Positions 7,841 through 16,091 of a stretch of 64,000 nt of DNA are shown here, piece after piece (position 1 is the first letter of the stretch; the number at the start of each line of letters is the position of its first letter). The notes under the pieces were generated by a model, which worked only from the letters and a program-made list of their open reading frames with translations, made no database searches and was not told where the DNA came from. This DNA is from Neobacillus sp. PS3-12. Its GTDB lineage: Bacteria; Bacillota; Bacilli; Bacillales; Cytobacillaceae. Made by a program: the position numbers and the translations under genes. The stretch is from the NCBI RefSeq assembly GCF_030915385.1, contig NZ_CP133268.1, positions 2,533,430 to 2,597,429 of the forward strand. The letters are read 5' to 3'.

Positions 7841-9370
7841 TTGTTTATTATTTCTTGCTTAATCGGTCCTATTTCACTAGCAAAACGTTACTTAAAGGCA
7901 TTTAGAATTCGAGAGAAAGCTGCTAAATATTATAAACAACTTCCTCTTTACTCCCATGCTTGTAATGGTGATGATATAAGATATTCAAATAAAATGGCAA
8001 GTTTTTCAAAAGCACTGCCACATAACAAACATGGTGAAGTTGATTGCCATGCGTATAAAAAATACATGGAGGCCTTAAAAACAGGAAACCATAATGATTT
8101 TGAAAAAATACCACTTGGGGGAACTAGTAAATTTGTTAATCCACAAGCCGCATATTCATATGAGTTAGTCGGACCAGATAGTCATCAATTAGTGATCCCG
8201 CCACCACCTTCCTTCCATAGTGCGGAAGCAGCCTCTGAAATGGTGGAGTTATATTGGCAGGCCCTCACACGCGATGTTCCTTTTAGCGAATATGCTACTG
8301 ATCCTTTAACAATCGCCGCAGCCAAGGAACTTTCTAGTTTAACCGAGTTTCGGGGTCCAAAGTTCAATGGAATCGTCACTCCAAACCTTTTATTCCGTGC
8401 TAACCTTCCTGGGGCTATAGATGGGCCATACATTTCACAATTTCTTTGGATGGACATCCCTTATGTTGCTGCGACAATCAAACAGCAGTATCGCTCAACC
8501 CAATCGGGCGATAACCATTTAACCTCCTATCAGGATTGGATGGATGCGCAAAACGGCACATTAGTTCAACATGATGTTGATTATTCCACGCCTCGATATC
8601 TTTTAGATGGACGGGCTTTAGCAGAATATGTTCACCATGATTATTCTGTTGAAGATGGCTTAACGCCATGTTTAATCCTCTTGAGTTATGGCAGACAGGC
8701 ATTGGCCCCTTCAAAACCTTATCATCATTCTGACACCCAAGTTGGATTTGCTGATTTTGGATCCCCTCATATTTTAGATTTTGTAACTAGAGCAGCACGG
8801 CCGGCACTGGAAGCAGCATGGTTTCAAAAATGGCTCGTCCATCGCCGTCTCCGTCCAGAGGAGTTTGGCGGAAGAATCCATCACAAATTAACGGGTGCTG
8901 CCTTTTATCCAATTAATCACGAGGTATTGAACTCAGAAGCTGTCTTTCGGGTGTATAACAAATATGGCACCTATTTTCTTCCACAGGCCTATCCAGAAGG
9001 CTGTCCTCCTCATCCTTCCTATCCTTCAGGACATGCAACCTTTATTGGGGCAATGGTAACCATGCTAAAGGCATTCTTTAATGAGGAATTCGTCATTCCA
9101 AATCCAGTGATCCCCTCTAAAGATGGAATGTCCCTAATTCCTTATAAAGATGCGCCGCTTACCGTTGGCGGAGAGTTGAACAAGCTTGCCTATAATATTG
9201 CTCTTGGACGGGACACAGCTGGGGTTCATTATCGCAGTGATGGGGTTAATGGGTTAAAGCTCGGTGAAATGGTTGCTATTGGCATCCTAAGAGATTATCG
9301 GGAAACCTATCATAAAGAATTTAAAGGGTTCTCTCTAACCACATTCGATGGGGTTAAGATTACTATCTAA
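7841..9370 (+). CDS. Vanadium-dependent haloperoxidase-like / PAP2-superfamily protein
   Basis: A 509-aa protein with the metal/phosphate-binding signature of vanadium haloperoxidases and PAP2 phosphatases: KWLVHRRLRP (330-339), PSGH (395-398) with the acid-base His398, and GRDTAGVHYRSD (456-467) with Arg457 and His463, the position that ligates vanadate. The spacing between Arg457 and His463 equals that of fungal chloroperoxidase (R490-H496). The Lys-to-Arg spacing is one residue longer than in the classical motif, and Ser of the SR pair is Gly. TTG is the probable start because AAAGGATG lies upstream and no ATG is in frame nearby. It is a single gene; whether it halogenates or is a phosphatase cannot be told from sequence. 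Confidence 0.75.
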   Translation: MFIISCLIGPISLAKRYLKAFRIREKAAKYYKQLPLYSHACNGDDIRYSNKMASFSKALPHNKHGEVDCHAYKKYMEALKTGNHNDFEKIPLGGTSKFVNPQAAYSYELVGPDSHQLVIPPPPSFHSAEAASEMVELYWQALTRDVPFSEYATDPLTIAAAKELSSLTEFRGPKFNGIVTPNLLFRANLPGAIDGPYISQFLWMDIPYVAATIKQQYRSTQSGDNHLTSYQDWMDAQNGTLVQHDVDYSTPRYLLDGRALAEYVHHDYSVEDGLTPCLILLSYGRQALAPSKPYHHSDTQVGFADFGSPHILDFVTRAARPALEAAWFQKWLVHRRLRPEEFGGRIHHKLTGAAFYPINHEVLNSEAVFRVYNKYGTYFLPQAYPEGCPPHPSYPSGHATFIGAMVTMLKAFFNEEFVIPNPVIPSKDGMSLIPYKDAPLTVGGELNKLAYNIALGRDTAGVHYRSDGVNGLKLGEMVAIGILRDYRETYHKEFKGFSLTTFDGVKITI

Positions 9371-9589
9371 AAATATAACTGCCCCTTAGACATTGCCAAA
9401 TGATCACAGCCAAAAACTAAAATAGGTCTTAAGTCTTAAGAAAATTCCTTCCAGAGCCGTTTATACAACTTTATTGATTTCGGTACAATATCTTTATCGA
9501 TTAAAGTTTTTAATTGTACATTGAAACTTTTTTCGCGGGAAGCCGTATATTGTATTACCAATATAGATAAAAATAGAGGAGAATTTTCG

Positions 9590-10003
9590 ATGAAAAAATT
9601 AATGATTGCTTTTGTTTTACTTTTCACCTTGATTGTTCCAAGTATGACGGAAGCAAGAGGATTTAGCGGGGGACATAGTTCGATTAGCCATAGTTCTTCT
9701 TTTGGGACTCATTCTTCTACAACAAGATCAAGCAACACATACCGCTCTGGATACAAATCACCTTCGAGCAATGTATCGAGGTCAACATATAAAAGTACTC
9801 CAACTTCCAAACGAAGTAGCTTTTGGAGCCATGCAGCGGCATTTGGAGCAGGAACATTTTTTGGAAGTATGTTTCACCCCTTTGGCGGACATTACTACGG
9901 ACAGTCCTATGGTTTTTCTATGTTTGGGTTACTCTTTGACATCCTGATGATTCTCGTTATTGTTTGGGTCATTAAAAAGATTTTCAGAAGAAGAAGGTAT
10001 TAA
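9590..10003 (+). CDS. Small Ser/Gly-rich exported or membrane-anchored protein
   Basis: A 137-aa protein of unknown function. It has a signal peptide (MKKLMIAFVLLFTLIVP, likely cleavage near EARG), a low-complexity Ser/Thr/His/Tyr-rich stretch (about 25-85), a Gly/His/Phe/Tyr patch (88-110), one C-terminal membrane helix (about 112-128) and a basic tail ending KKIFRRRRY. The ATG at 9590 is chosen because of AGAGGAGA upstream; the frame is open further upstream without a better start. It is followed 4 nt later by the YxcD-like gene, whose ribosome site lies inside this gene's last codons, so the two are co-expressed. Composition resembles other small Bacillus surface proteins, but no family is recognised. 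Confidence 0.7.
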   Translation: MKKLMIAFVLLFTLIVPSMTEARGFSGGHSSISHSSSFGTHSSTTRSSNTYRSGYKSPSSNVSRSTYKSTPTSKRSSFWSHAAAFGAGTFFGSMFHPFGGHYYGQSYGFSMFGLLFDILMILVIVWVIKKIFRRRRY

Positions 10004-10007
10004 TACA

Positions 10008-10307
10008 ATGGAATTACTATTTAATGAACAGGATCTCGTGGATAGTGTTTGTGTGTATACTGCATCAAAGGAATACACCCATCCAGAAAACATCGATGTT
10101 GAGTTGGCCTTTAATCCATCCTTTGGATTTTCTGCAACGGCTAGAATACACGGCCAGGCACGAACCCTACATGAACAAGATCTGATTGACGCGGTATCCT
10201 ATTACTTACATGACTACCATAACTTCGATCCAGATCGGCTCTTGATAGACATGCGATTCAGCGAAACTGAAGGCGTCACTGCATCCATTCAAGTAAGGAA
10301 TTTTTAA
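10008..10307 (+). CDS. YxcD-like DUF2653 family protein
   Basis: A 99-aa soluble protein with two related halves: NEQDLVDSVCVYTA near the start and HEQDLIDAVSYYLHDYH in the middle, each followed by a beta-rich segment ending in ASIQVRNF-type strands. This matches the DUF2653/YxcD family of Bacillus, whose function is unknown. The start is the ATG at 10008, with AGAAGAAGG overlapping the end of the preceding gene. Nothing links it to a pathway beyond co-expression with the small exported protein. Confidence 0.75.
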   Translation: MELLFNEQDLVDSVCVYTASKEYTHPENIDVELAFNPSFGFSATARIHGQARTLHEQDLIDAVSYYLHDYHNFDPDRLLIDMRFSETEGVTASIQVRNF

Positions 10308-10316
10308 AAGCGTAAA

Positions 10317-10346
10317 GCATTGGGAGCAAAATCCCAATGCTTTTTT
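10317..10346 (+). terminator. Intrinsic terminator after the yxcD-like gene
   Basis: GCATTGGGA pairs with TCCCAATGC across a 6-nt loop, followed by TTTTTT. Confidence 0.9.
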
Positions 10347-10369
10347 ATTTGTTCATTCGTAAATAAAAT

Positions 10370-10400
10370 TGAAAAATAGTGAAAGACTAAAGTCTGACTA
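10370..10400 (+). promoter_or_regulatory. Candidate sigma-G promoter of the ger operon
   Basis: TGAAAA and CTGACTA separated by 18 nt resemble the sigma-G pattern TGAATA-N17/18-CATACTA (10 of 13 positions). Germinant-receptor operons are normally transcribed by sigma-G in the forespore. Confidence 0.4.
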
Positions 10401-10442
10401 CCAAATATTTCAACTATTACCTTATTTACCAAAGAGGACATA

Positions 10443-12041
10443 ATGATGGATTGGAAAAAACGGATGCGAAGGGCCTTTCCTAAGAAGGCGGATATGGATT
10501 TTCCGCAAGAAAAAGAAGTTGAGAAAAAACGGAATGTACAAGACACTCTTTCCAAAAATCTGCAGGAGAATACCACTTTCCTGCAATCCATCTACAATAA
10601 TTGTCCAGATGTTATTTTCCGAACGTTTTTAATCGGAAATTCTTTAAGAGCTGTTCTTATTTATATTGAGGGTCTCTCAAATGTTGAAGAAATCGATAAG
10701 AATGTGCTGAGCCTGCTTATCAACCTGGAAGTAGGAATGGTATTAGATTTTTCGACTCTTGGAGAGAAACTCCCTGTTTCAAAAGTAAAACAAGTAGTTA
10801 AGATTCAGGAGGTCATTGAACAAATTTCCGTAGGAAACCCTGTCGTTCTCATCGATCAGCAATCACATGGGCTCTCGATGGGGTTAGCCAAATTTGAAAA
10901 ACGCTCTATCGAAGAACCAAGTGCAGAATCCGTTGTCCGCGGGCCAAGAGATGGTTTTACGGAAACATTAAGCGTCAATACGGCGATGTTGCGCCGAAAA
11001 TTAAAAAGCCCTAATTTAAAAATGAATACCATGAGCATTGGCCGCTATAGTCAAACACAAGTTGCCGTTATGTATATTGATGGGCTTGTTGACCAAACAC
11101 TCTTGGAGGAGGTCAACAACAGATTAAGCCGTATTGATGTTGATGGTGTTCTGGAGAGCGGTTATATTGAAGGGTTTATCGAAGATTATCCTTATTCTCC
11201 TTTTCCACAGATGTTAAACACTGAACGGCCCGATGTGGCGGCAGCACATTTATTAGAAGGCCGATTTGTTATTTTAGTGGATGGGACACCATTTGTCATT
11301 ATTGCACCCATTACCTTTTACTCTTTTTACCAAGCTGCTGAGGATTATTACCAACGGTTTTTGATGGGTACGTTAATTCGCTGGCTGCGTTATCTGTTTT
11401 TACTGATTGCTTTGTTGCTGCCGTCTACCTATGTAGCGATCCTTACCTTTCATCAGGAAATGGTCCCAACAATCCTTTTATTGAGCGTTGCCAAATCTAG
11501 AGAGGAGATTCCTTTTCCAGCCTTGGTTGAGGCACTTATTATGGAAATTACATTCGAAGCATTAAGGGAGGCTGGACTCCGCTTACCAAAGCAGGTTGGT
11601 TCAGCGGTCAGTATTGTTGGGGCATTGGTAATTGGACAAGCAGCTGTGTCGGCAGGACTTGTCTCAGCACCAATGGTAATGGTTGTTGCGATCACAGGGA
11701 TTGCCTCCTTTTCAATCCCCCGTTACAATGCGGCGATTGCGATTCGAATGCTTCGTTTCCCGATTATGTTCATGGCAGGAACATTGGGGCTCTTAGGAAT
11801 CATGCTTAGTCTCATTACGATCATTATTCATTTAAGTACGATTCGATCATTTGGCGTACCATACTTATCACCGATGGCACCAATGAAAGGGAAAGAAATG
11901 AAGGATGTATTGATGAGGGCGCCGTGGTGGTCTCTGAAAACACGTCCTCGGTTAACAGGGAATCAGAACACATATCGGCAGGCAAACGGGCAAAATCCAA
12001 GTCCAACCAGAGAAACAAAACAGGAGATGAACAAAACATGA
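10443..12041 (+). CDS. Spore germinant receptor subunit A (GerA family)
   Basis: A 532-aa GerA/GerKA/GerBA-type subunit. After a charged N-terminus comes a large hydrophilic domain (about 45-290) with LRAVLIYIEGL and QVAVMYIDGLVDQ, then four or five membrane segments (about 300-480) including TFHQEMVPTILL and the conserved AREEIPFPALVEAL-like segment SREEIPFPALVEAL, and a proline-rich basic tail. A subunits help recognise nutrients in the spore inner membrane. It overlaps the B-subunit gene by 4 nt (ATGA). The ligand specificity cannot be deduced. Confidence 0.95.
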   Translation: MMDWKKRMRRAFPKKADMDFPQEKEVEKKRNVQDTLSKNLQENTTFLQSIYNNCPDVIFRTFLIGNSLRAVLIYIEGLSNVEEIDKNVLSLLINLEVGMVLDFSTLGEKLPVSKVKQVVKIQEVIEQISVGNPVVLIDQQSHGLSMGLAKFEKRSIEEPSAESVVRGPRDGFTETLSVNTAMLRRKLKSPNLKMNTMSIGRYSQTQVAVMYIDGLVDQTLLEEVNNRLSRIDVDGVLESGYIEGFIEDYPYSPFPQMLNTERPDVAAAHLLEGRFVILVDGTPFVIIAPITFYSFYQAAEDYYQRFLMGTLIRWLRYLFLLIALLLPSTYVAILTFHQEMVPTILLLSVAKSREEIPFPALVEALIMEITFEALREAGLRLPKQVGSAVSIVGALVIGQAAVSAGLVSAPMVMVVAITGIASFSIPRYNAAIAIRMLRFPIMFMAGTLGLLGIMLSLITIIIHLSTIRSFGVPYLSPMAPMKGKEMKDVLMRAPWWSLKTRPRLTGNQNTYRQANGQNPSPTRETKQEMNKT

Positions 12042-13147
12042 TCGAAAAAGGAAAAATTTCCGGCTCGCAAATGGCGATTATGATGAACCCTGCTATTTTT
12101 GCAACTGTTCTGCTATTAGTACCTGCCATTACAGCGAAACATGCTCGTCAGGACATGTGGTTATCTCCCATTTGGGCTTCTCTTGTTGGATTTACGGCTG
12201 TTTTTTTAGCCTATAAACTAAACAAGCTTTATCCCCAACAAACACTTGTCGAATATAGTGAGTTAATCTTAGGAAAGGTCTTTGGCAAGATTATCGGGGC
12301 ATTGTATTTATTTTTTTATTTACATGTTTCCGGCATTGTTGTTCGTGAATATGGGGAATTCGTTGCTGGCACATTTCTTCCGCATACTCCTATGGTATTT
12401 GTTTTTGGGACCATGCTTTTAGTTTGCTCCTTTGCGGTTTATGGCGGACTGGAAGTAATCGGTAGATGCTCTGAAATTATTGTCCCAGTTGTCCTTCTTT
12501 TGTATCTGATGATTTTTATCATGCTGATCAAGGATTTACATATTCAGAACATGTTTCCCATGATGGAAGATGGGCTCACACCTTCCTTTTTAGGATCAAT
12601 TGTTCCGCAAAGCTGGTTCAGCGAGTATATTCTGATTACTTTTTTCTTACCTTACTTAGCTGATCAAAACAAAGGGCTTAAATGGGGAATGATCTCAGTC
12701 GCAAGCGTCATGTTCTTTATGGTTTTAACCAATTTCACTTCCCTACTATTATTCGGGAATTTATCATCTAGGTTAACCTATCCCGTTATGGTAGCAACAC
12801 GATATATTAGTATTGCTGAGTTTTTAGAACATCTGGAGGCAATTGTAATGGCAATATGGGTCGCAGGAACATTTATCAAAATTACAGTCTTTTATTACGC
12901 CTTAGTTCTTGGAACTGCCCAGTGGCTGAAGCTAACGGATTTTCGGCCGCTCGTTTTTCCAATTGGATTTTTACTCATCGTTTTTGGTATTTGGTCAGCA
13001 CCCAATTTACAGGAACTTGCCCATTTTCTTAGCACTTCAGCAGCGTTTTATTTTCTATCCATCCAAATTATCTTCCCGATCATCCTTCTGCTAATTGCGT
13101 TAATCCGAAAAAAATTTCAGCAGAAGAATGAGATGACAGCAGGATGA
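12038..13147 (+). CDS. Spore germinant receptor subunit B (GerAB/APC-like permease)
   Basis: A 369-aa integral membrane protein with ten predicted helices of the amino acid/polyamine permease fold, the B subunit that binds the germinant. The start MIEKGKISGSQMAIMM is typical of the family. The ATG at 12038 overlaps the A-subunit stop (ATGA) and has GGAG upstream; the frame is open 38 codons further but those lie inside the A gene. Its stop overlaps the C-subunit start. Confidence 0.95.
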   Translation: MIEKGKISGSQMAIMMNPAIFATVLLLVPAITAKHARQDMWLSPIWASLVGFTAVFLAYKLNKLYPQQTLVEYSELILGKVFGKIIGALYLFFYLHVSGIVVREYGEFVAGTFLPHTPMVFVFGTMLLVCSFAVYGGLEVIGRCSEIIVPVVLLLYLMIFIMLIKDLHIQNMFPMMEDGLTPSFLGSIVPQSWFSEYILITFFLPYLADQNKGLKWGMISVASVMFFMVLTNFTSLLLFGNLSSRLTYPVMVATRYISIAEFLEHLEAIVMAIWVAGTFIKITVFYYALVLGTAQWLKLTDFRPLVFPIGFLLIVFGIWSAPNLQELAHFLSTSAAFYFLSIQIIFPIILLLIALIRKKFQQKNEMTAG

Positions 13148-14346
13148 AGTCCCCTAAAATATCCCGCTGGCTAACCTTTTTATTCATAAGCATTATCGTT
13201 CTGCTTTTGTCTGGCTGCTGGGACAGAAAAGAAGTAAATGATTTGGGTTTAGTTACAGCAGCAGGCATCGATAAAATATCGGATAAAACGATTGAGCTTT
13301 CCGTTCTCGTCTATATTCCAAAAAGCGCAGGCAGCCAGCAAAGTATGGAAGGCGGCAGTGGCGGCGTCAGTTCTCAGACTTTAGTGCGCTCAGCAACAGG
13401 TGTTACGATAGCCGATGCCATGTCAAAGCTCCAGGAAAAATTGCCGCGTCATATCTTTTGGGGCCATACAGAAGTATTTATCTTCGATGACAAATTAGCC
13501 AAGATGGGGCTTGCTAAACAAGTTGATTTTATTATCCGCCATCCTCAGCTTCGTGAGCGGTCACAAATCTTTATTACCCATCAAAAAGCTAAAGAAGTTT
13601 TGGGTTTGCTTCCCCCTTTGGAACGAGATTTAGCTACCGTTCTCCGTGAGTTAGAATCACTCAGGATGGGAATGGAAGTAACTGTCAAAGATTACGCTGA
13701 AAAGCTAATTAGTGATTCCAAGGATACAGCCGTTCCATATATTAGGATGTTACCTCCACAAGAAGGAAAAAAGAAAAGAGAAACAATTGCCTACATTTCT
13801 GGAACCGCTATTTTCAAGAAAGATAAAATGGTCGGCAAAATTGACGCATCCGTTACCAGAGGGGTATTGTGGCTGCGAAATGAAATTCAGCTTGCAACCG
13901 TTACGGTAAAACCAAAAGAAGCCAATGGATATGTCTCCTTAAGTTTATTAGAAGCATCATCCGAATTGGTTCCTAGTTTCGAGCATGGAAGATGGAAAAT
14001 GGTCTTTAGAACCGATGCAGAAGCTGATGTCGTTCAAAATACAACACAATTAGATATGACCAATCCGAAAGTAATCAAAAGCCTGCAGCGACAATTAAAA
14101 AAGGTCATTGAAGACAAAGTGAATTTAGCACTGACAAGTGTACAAAAAGATATGAAAGCAGATATTTTTGGTTTTGGAGATGCCTTCCACAGAAAATATC
14201 CCGCCTTATGGAAAAAACAGAAAAACCGCTGGAATGAAATTTTCCCAAATATTGATGTAACAATCGATTCAAATATTAAAATCCGCAGGCAGGGTATGAA
14301 TTCTGTACTATCTTCCATTTTTCCAAAAGAGGTGAATGAAAAATGA
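13144..14346 (+). CDS. Spore germinant receptor subunit C (lipoprotein, GerAC family)
   Basis: A 400-aa lipoprotein: basic N-terminus, hydrophobic core and lipobox LLSGC (Cys25), followed by WDRKEVNDLGLVTAAGID, the hallmark of GerC/GerKC. Domain I and the C-terminal domain are complete (400 aa is the usual length). The mature protein is anchored to the outer face of the spore inner membrane and is required for receptor function. It overlaps gerB-type and small D-type genes by 4 nt on both sides. Confidence 0.95.
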   Translation: MKSPKISRWLTFLFISIIVLLLSGCWDRKEVNDLGLVTAAGIDKISDKTIELSVLVYIPKSAGSQQSMEGGSGGVSSQTLVRSATGVTIADAMSKLQEKLPRHIFWGHTEVFIFDDKLAKMGLAKQVDFIIRHPQLRERSQIFITHQKAKEVLGLLPPLERDLATVLRELESLRMGMEVTVKDYAEKLISDSKDTAVPYIRMLPPQEGKKKRETIAYISGTAIFKKDKMVGKIDASVTRGVLWLRNEIQLATVTVKPKEANGYVSLSLLEASSELVPSFEHGRWKMVFRTDAEADVVQNTTQLDMTNPKVIKSLQRQLKKVIEDKVNLALTSVQKDMKADIFGFGDAFHRKYPALWKKQKNRWNEIFPNIDVTIDSNIKIRRQGMNSVLSSIFPKEVNEK

Positions 14347-14567
14347 GAATGGTGCCTTTATTTTTTAGTACTGTTATTGTCATTTTTATGTTTCTTTTCC
14401 AATGGCCGAAAATAAACCAAAATCAAAAAAAAGAAAAGGCAGCATTTATCACCCTGACCCTATTAGGATGGCTGCTTATTAATTTTCTTTTCATTTTTCC
14501 AAATACACCAGGGCCGACGGAATTCATTGATTTCATGTACAAGCCGCTTGGACGACTTTTAGAGTAG
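14343..14567 (+). CDS. Small two-helix membrane protein, probable receptor D subunit
   Basis: A 74-aa protein with two membrane helices (about 5-20 and 36-54) separated by a KINQNQKKEK loop. It starts inside the C-subunit stop (ATGA) and ends the operon. Some Bacillus germinant-receptor operons carry a fourth gene for a ~75-residue, two-helix D subunit that modulates receptor activity; size, topology and position fit this. The family assignment rests on context more than on sequence motifs. Confidence 0.75.
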   Translation: MRMVPLFFSTVIVIFMFLFQWPKINQNQKKEKAAFITLTLLGWLLINFLFIFPNTPGPTEFIDFMYKPLGRLLE

Positions 14568-14601
14568 AAAAAGCATTTTTACAGGAAGTACGGAAAGAAA
14601 A

Positions 14602-14617
14602 TGTTTCATGTGAAACA
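14602..14617. promoter_or_regulatory. parS-like site (one mismatch)
   Basis: TGTTTCATGTGAAACA differs from the Bacillus parS consensus TGTTTCACGTGAAACA at one position. It is intergenic, 48 kb from parB. Near-consensus sites with one mismatch can bind ParB. Confidence 0.65.
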
Positions 14618-14655
14618 TATTTAAGCAAAAAAGGATCATTTCAGAAGGTTAAATA

Positions 14656-14689
14656 AAAAAACAACATGTTGCAAAGGCATGTTGTTTTT
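14656..14689. terminator. Bidirectional terminator between ger operon and DUF2269 gene
   Basis: AAAAACAACATG and CATGTTGTTTTT form a stem with a 9-nt loop and T runs on either strand. Confidence 0.85.
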
Positions 14690-14700
14690 GCTTATTACCA

Positions 14701-15156
14701 TTAAAATGGTTTAGTAATCATTAGAGTAATGATGATGATAAAAATGAAGTTTTCAAGGTATTCACACCTGAATAATCTTTTTGCTAAAGGATAATACTCT
14801 TGTGGAATTTCTTCCCCCTGATAGGAATTTAATAGAGATTTAATCGGTATTGACCTTGGTGATAATGCCAGCGGGCCTAACGCAAGGGAGATTAAAAAGA
14901 GAATAAGACTTGTTACATACCATCCCATATGGAAAAGGTATTGGTTGATTGAACCCATGATCAAACCTGTAATCAGTAATAGAGTCCCGCCTATCATAAC
15001 GTAAATATGGAGCTTATTCCTGATCGCATAGGCATGCCTTAATTCTGTCATTGTTTTCCCTGATTTTACAACTGTCGTCAGTATAAAGCCCGGACCCATT
15101 CCAATAATCGCCGAAAATATATGGATAAATACAATCACATTATAAAAAAGACTCAC
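14701..15156 (-). CDS. DUF2269-like integral membrane protein
   Basis: A 151-aa protein with four hydrophobic segments (about 5-27, 50-68, 76-98, 130-149). The first contains FIHIFSAIIGMGPGF and the loop TELRHAYAIRNKLHIY, as in DUF2269 proteins, which are uncharacterised and sometimes heme-related. Its stop lies directly after a bidirectional terminator and it is transcribed alone. No function is assigned. Confidence 0.7.
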   Translation of the reverse strand: MSLFYNVIVFIHIFSAIIGMGPGFILTTVVKSGKTMTELRHAYAIRNKLHIYVMIGGTLLLITGLIMGSINQYLFHMGWYVTSLILFLISLALGPLALSPRSIPIKSLLNSYQGEEIPQEYYPLAKRLFRCEYLENFIFIIIITLMITKPF

Positions 15157-15379
15157 GTATAACCCTCCTCACTCTATCGCTATCATTTTATCATAACCCT
15201 ATTTTTTATAGTAAAATCAGTGGCGATATTCATAAAATATTTAAAAGTTATGGATTGTTCATAAACCTAAATTTTAATAAATAAAATTTTGTTATCAAAG
15301 TTGATAACTTTTTCTGATTATTCCTATCAAAGAAACAACTGTATAATTTTGTTAAAAATAATATTGTAGGGAGATTAAT
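15157..15379 (+). promoter_or_regulatory. Upstream region of the RraA-family gene
   Basis: An A/T-rich 223-bp gap between divergent genes. It holds a palindrome GTTATCAA/TTGATAAC (15291-15308) with a T run behind it, and a TATAAT at 15342-15347 without a good -35. The palindrome may be an operator or a terminator-like leader element. Confidence 0.35.
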
Positions 15380-16000
15380 ATGGAATCCATTATTAAACAA
15401 TTTAAGGAAATTCCGACGACTTGCATTTCAGATGCGATGGATGGGCTAAATAACATGAATGCAGCAATCAAACCGCTCAGAGAAGAATACAAGTTTGTGG
15501 GAAGAGCTCTAACCGTTAAGATGCCTGTTGGTGATAATTTAGCTGTATTAAGAGCCATCAGAGAAGCCCAACCAGGGGATATTATCGTTGTAGATGCTAA
15601 AGGAGACCAGTATCGAGCCATAGCCGGAGACTTTGTTGTGGGGATGGCACAAACACTTGGTGTGGGTGCCATAGTCGTTGACGGTGTGATACGTGATATT
15701 GAAGGAATCAAAAAACTAAATTTCCCTGTCTTCTCCAGAGGGACGACTGTGGCGGCAAGCGGAAAAGCTGGTACAGGTGAAATTGACGTTCCCATTTCCT
15801 GTGGAGGAACAGCCGTTAATCCTGGAGATATTATTGTTGGTGATGCGGATGGAGTAGTGGTGATCCCACAATCTGAAGCAGAACCGATCCTTAGAAAATC
15901 ATTGGATAAATTGAAAAAAGATGAAGCAAGAGAAAAGAAAGTCTCAGGAAATATTGAGGCGATTAAGGAATACTTAGATAACATGCTCAGTAAATATTGA
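15380..16000 (+). CDS. RraA-family protein (HMG/CHA aldolase-like)
   Basis: A 206-aa member of the RraA/MenG-like fold family, whose characterised members are 4-hydroxy-4-methyl-2-oxoglutarate aldolases, oxaloacetate decarboxylases or RNase E regulators. Visible motifs: DAMDG near residue 17, GDNLAVLRA, the substrate/metal loop GDFVVGMAQTLGVGAIVVDGVIRD with the RD pair, and GDADGVVVIP. A GGGAG ribosome site precedes the ATG. The 3' end is altered: a 43-bp tandem duplication replaced a TAA stop by TAT-TGA, adding one residue. Monocistronic. The real substrate is unknown. Confidence 0.85.
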   Translation: MESIIKQFKEIPTTCISDAMDGLNNMNAAIKPLREEYKFVGRALTVKMPVGDNLAVLRAIREAQPGDIIVVDAKGDQYRAIAGDFVVGMAQTLGVGAIVVDGVIRDIEGIKKLNFPVFSRGTTVAASGKAGTGEIDVPISCGGTAVNPGDIIVGDADGVVVIPQSEAEPILRKSLDKLKKDEAREKKVSGNIEAIKEYLDNMLSKY

Positions 16001-16038
16001 GGCGATTAAGGAAAACTTAGATAACATGCTCAGTAAAT
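15953..16038 (+). repeat. 43-bp tandem duplication at the 3' end of the RraA-family gene
   Basis: Positions 15953-15995 and 15996-16038 are identical except for one base. The second copy ends in the TAA that would have closed the original frame; after duplication the gene reads into the second copy and stops at its TGA. Confidence 0.95.
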
Positions 16039-16047
16039 AATTGTACA

Positions 16048-16080
16048 AAAAATAGGAAAGGGGAGCCCCTTTCCTATTTT
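16048..16080. terminator. Bidirectional terminator between the RraA-family gene and aspA
   Basis: AATAGGAAAGGG pairs with CCCTTTCCTATT (loop GAGC), with A and T runs on the two sides; it serves the converging genes. Confidence 0.9.
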
Positions 16081-16091
16081 TATAGTCAATC

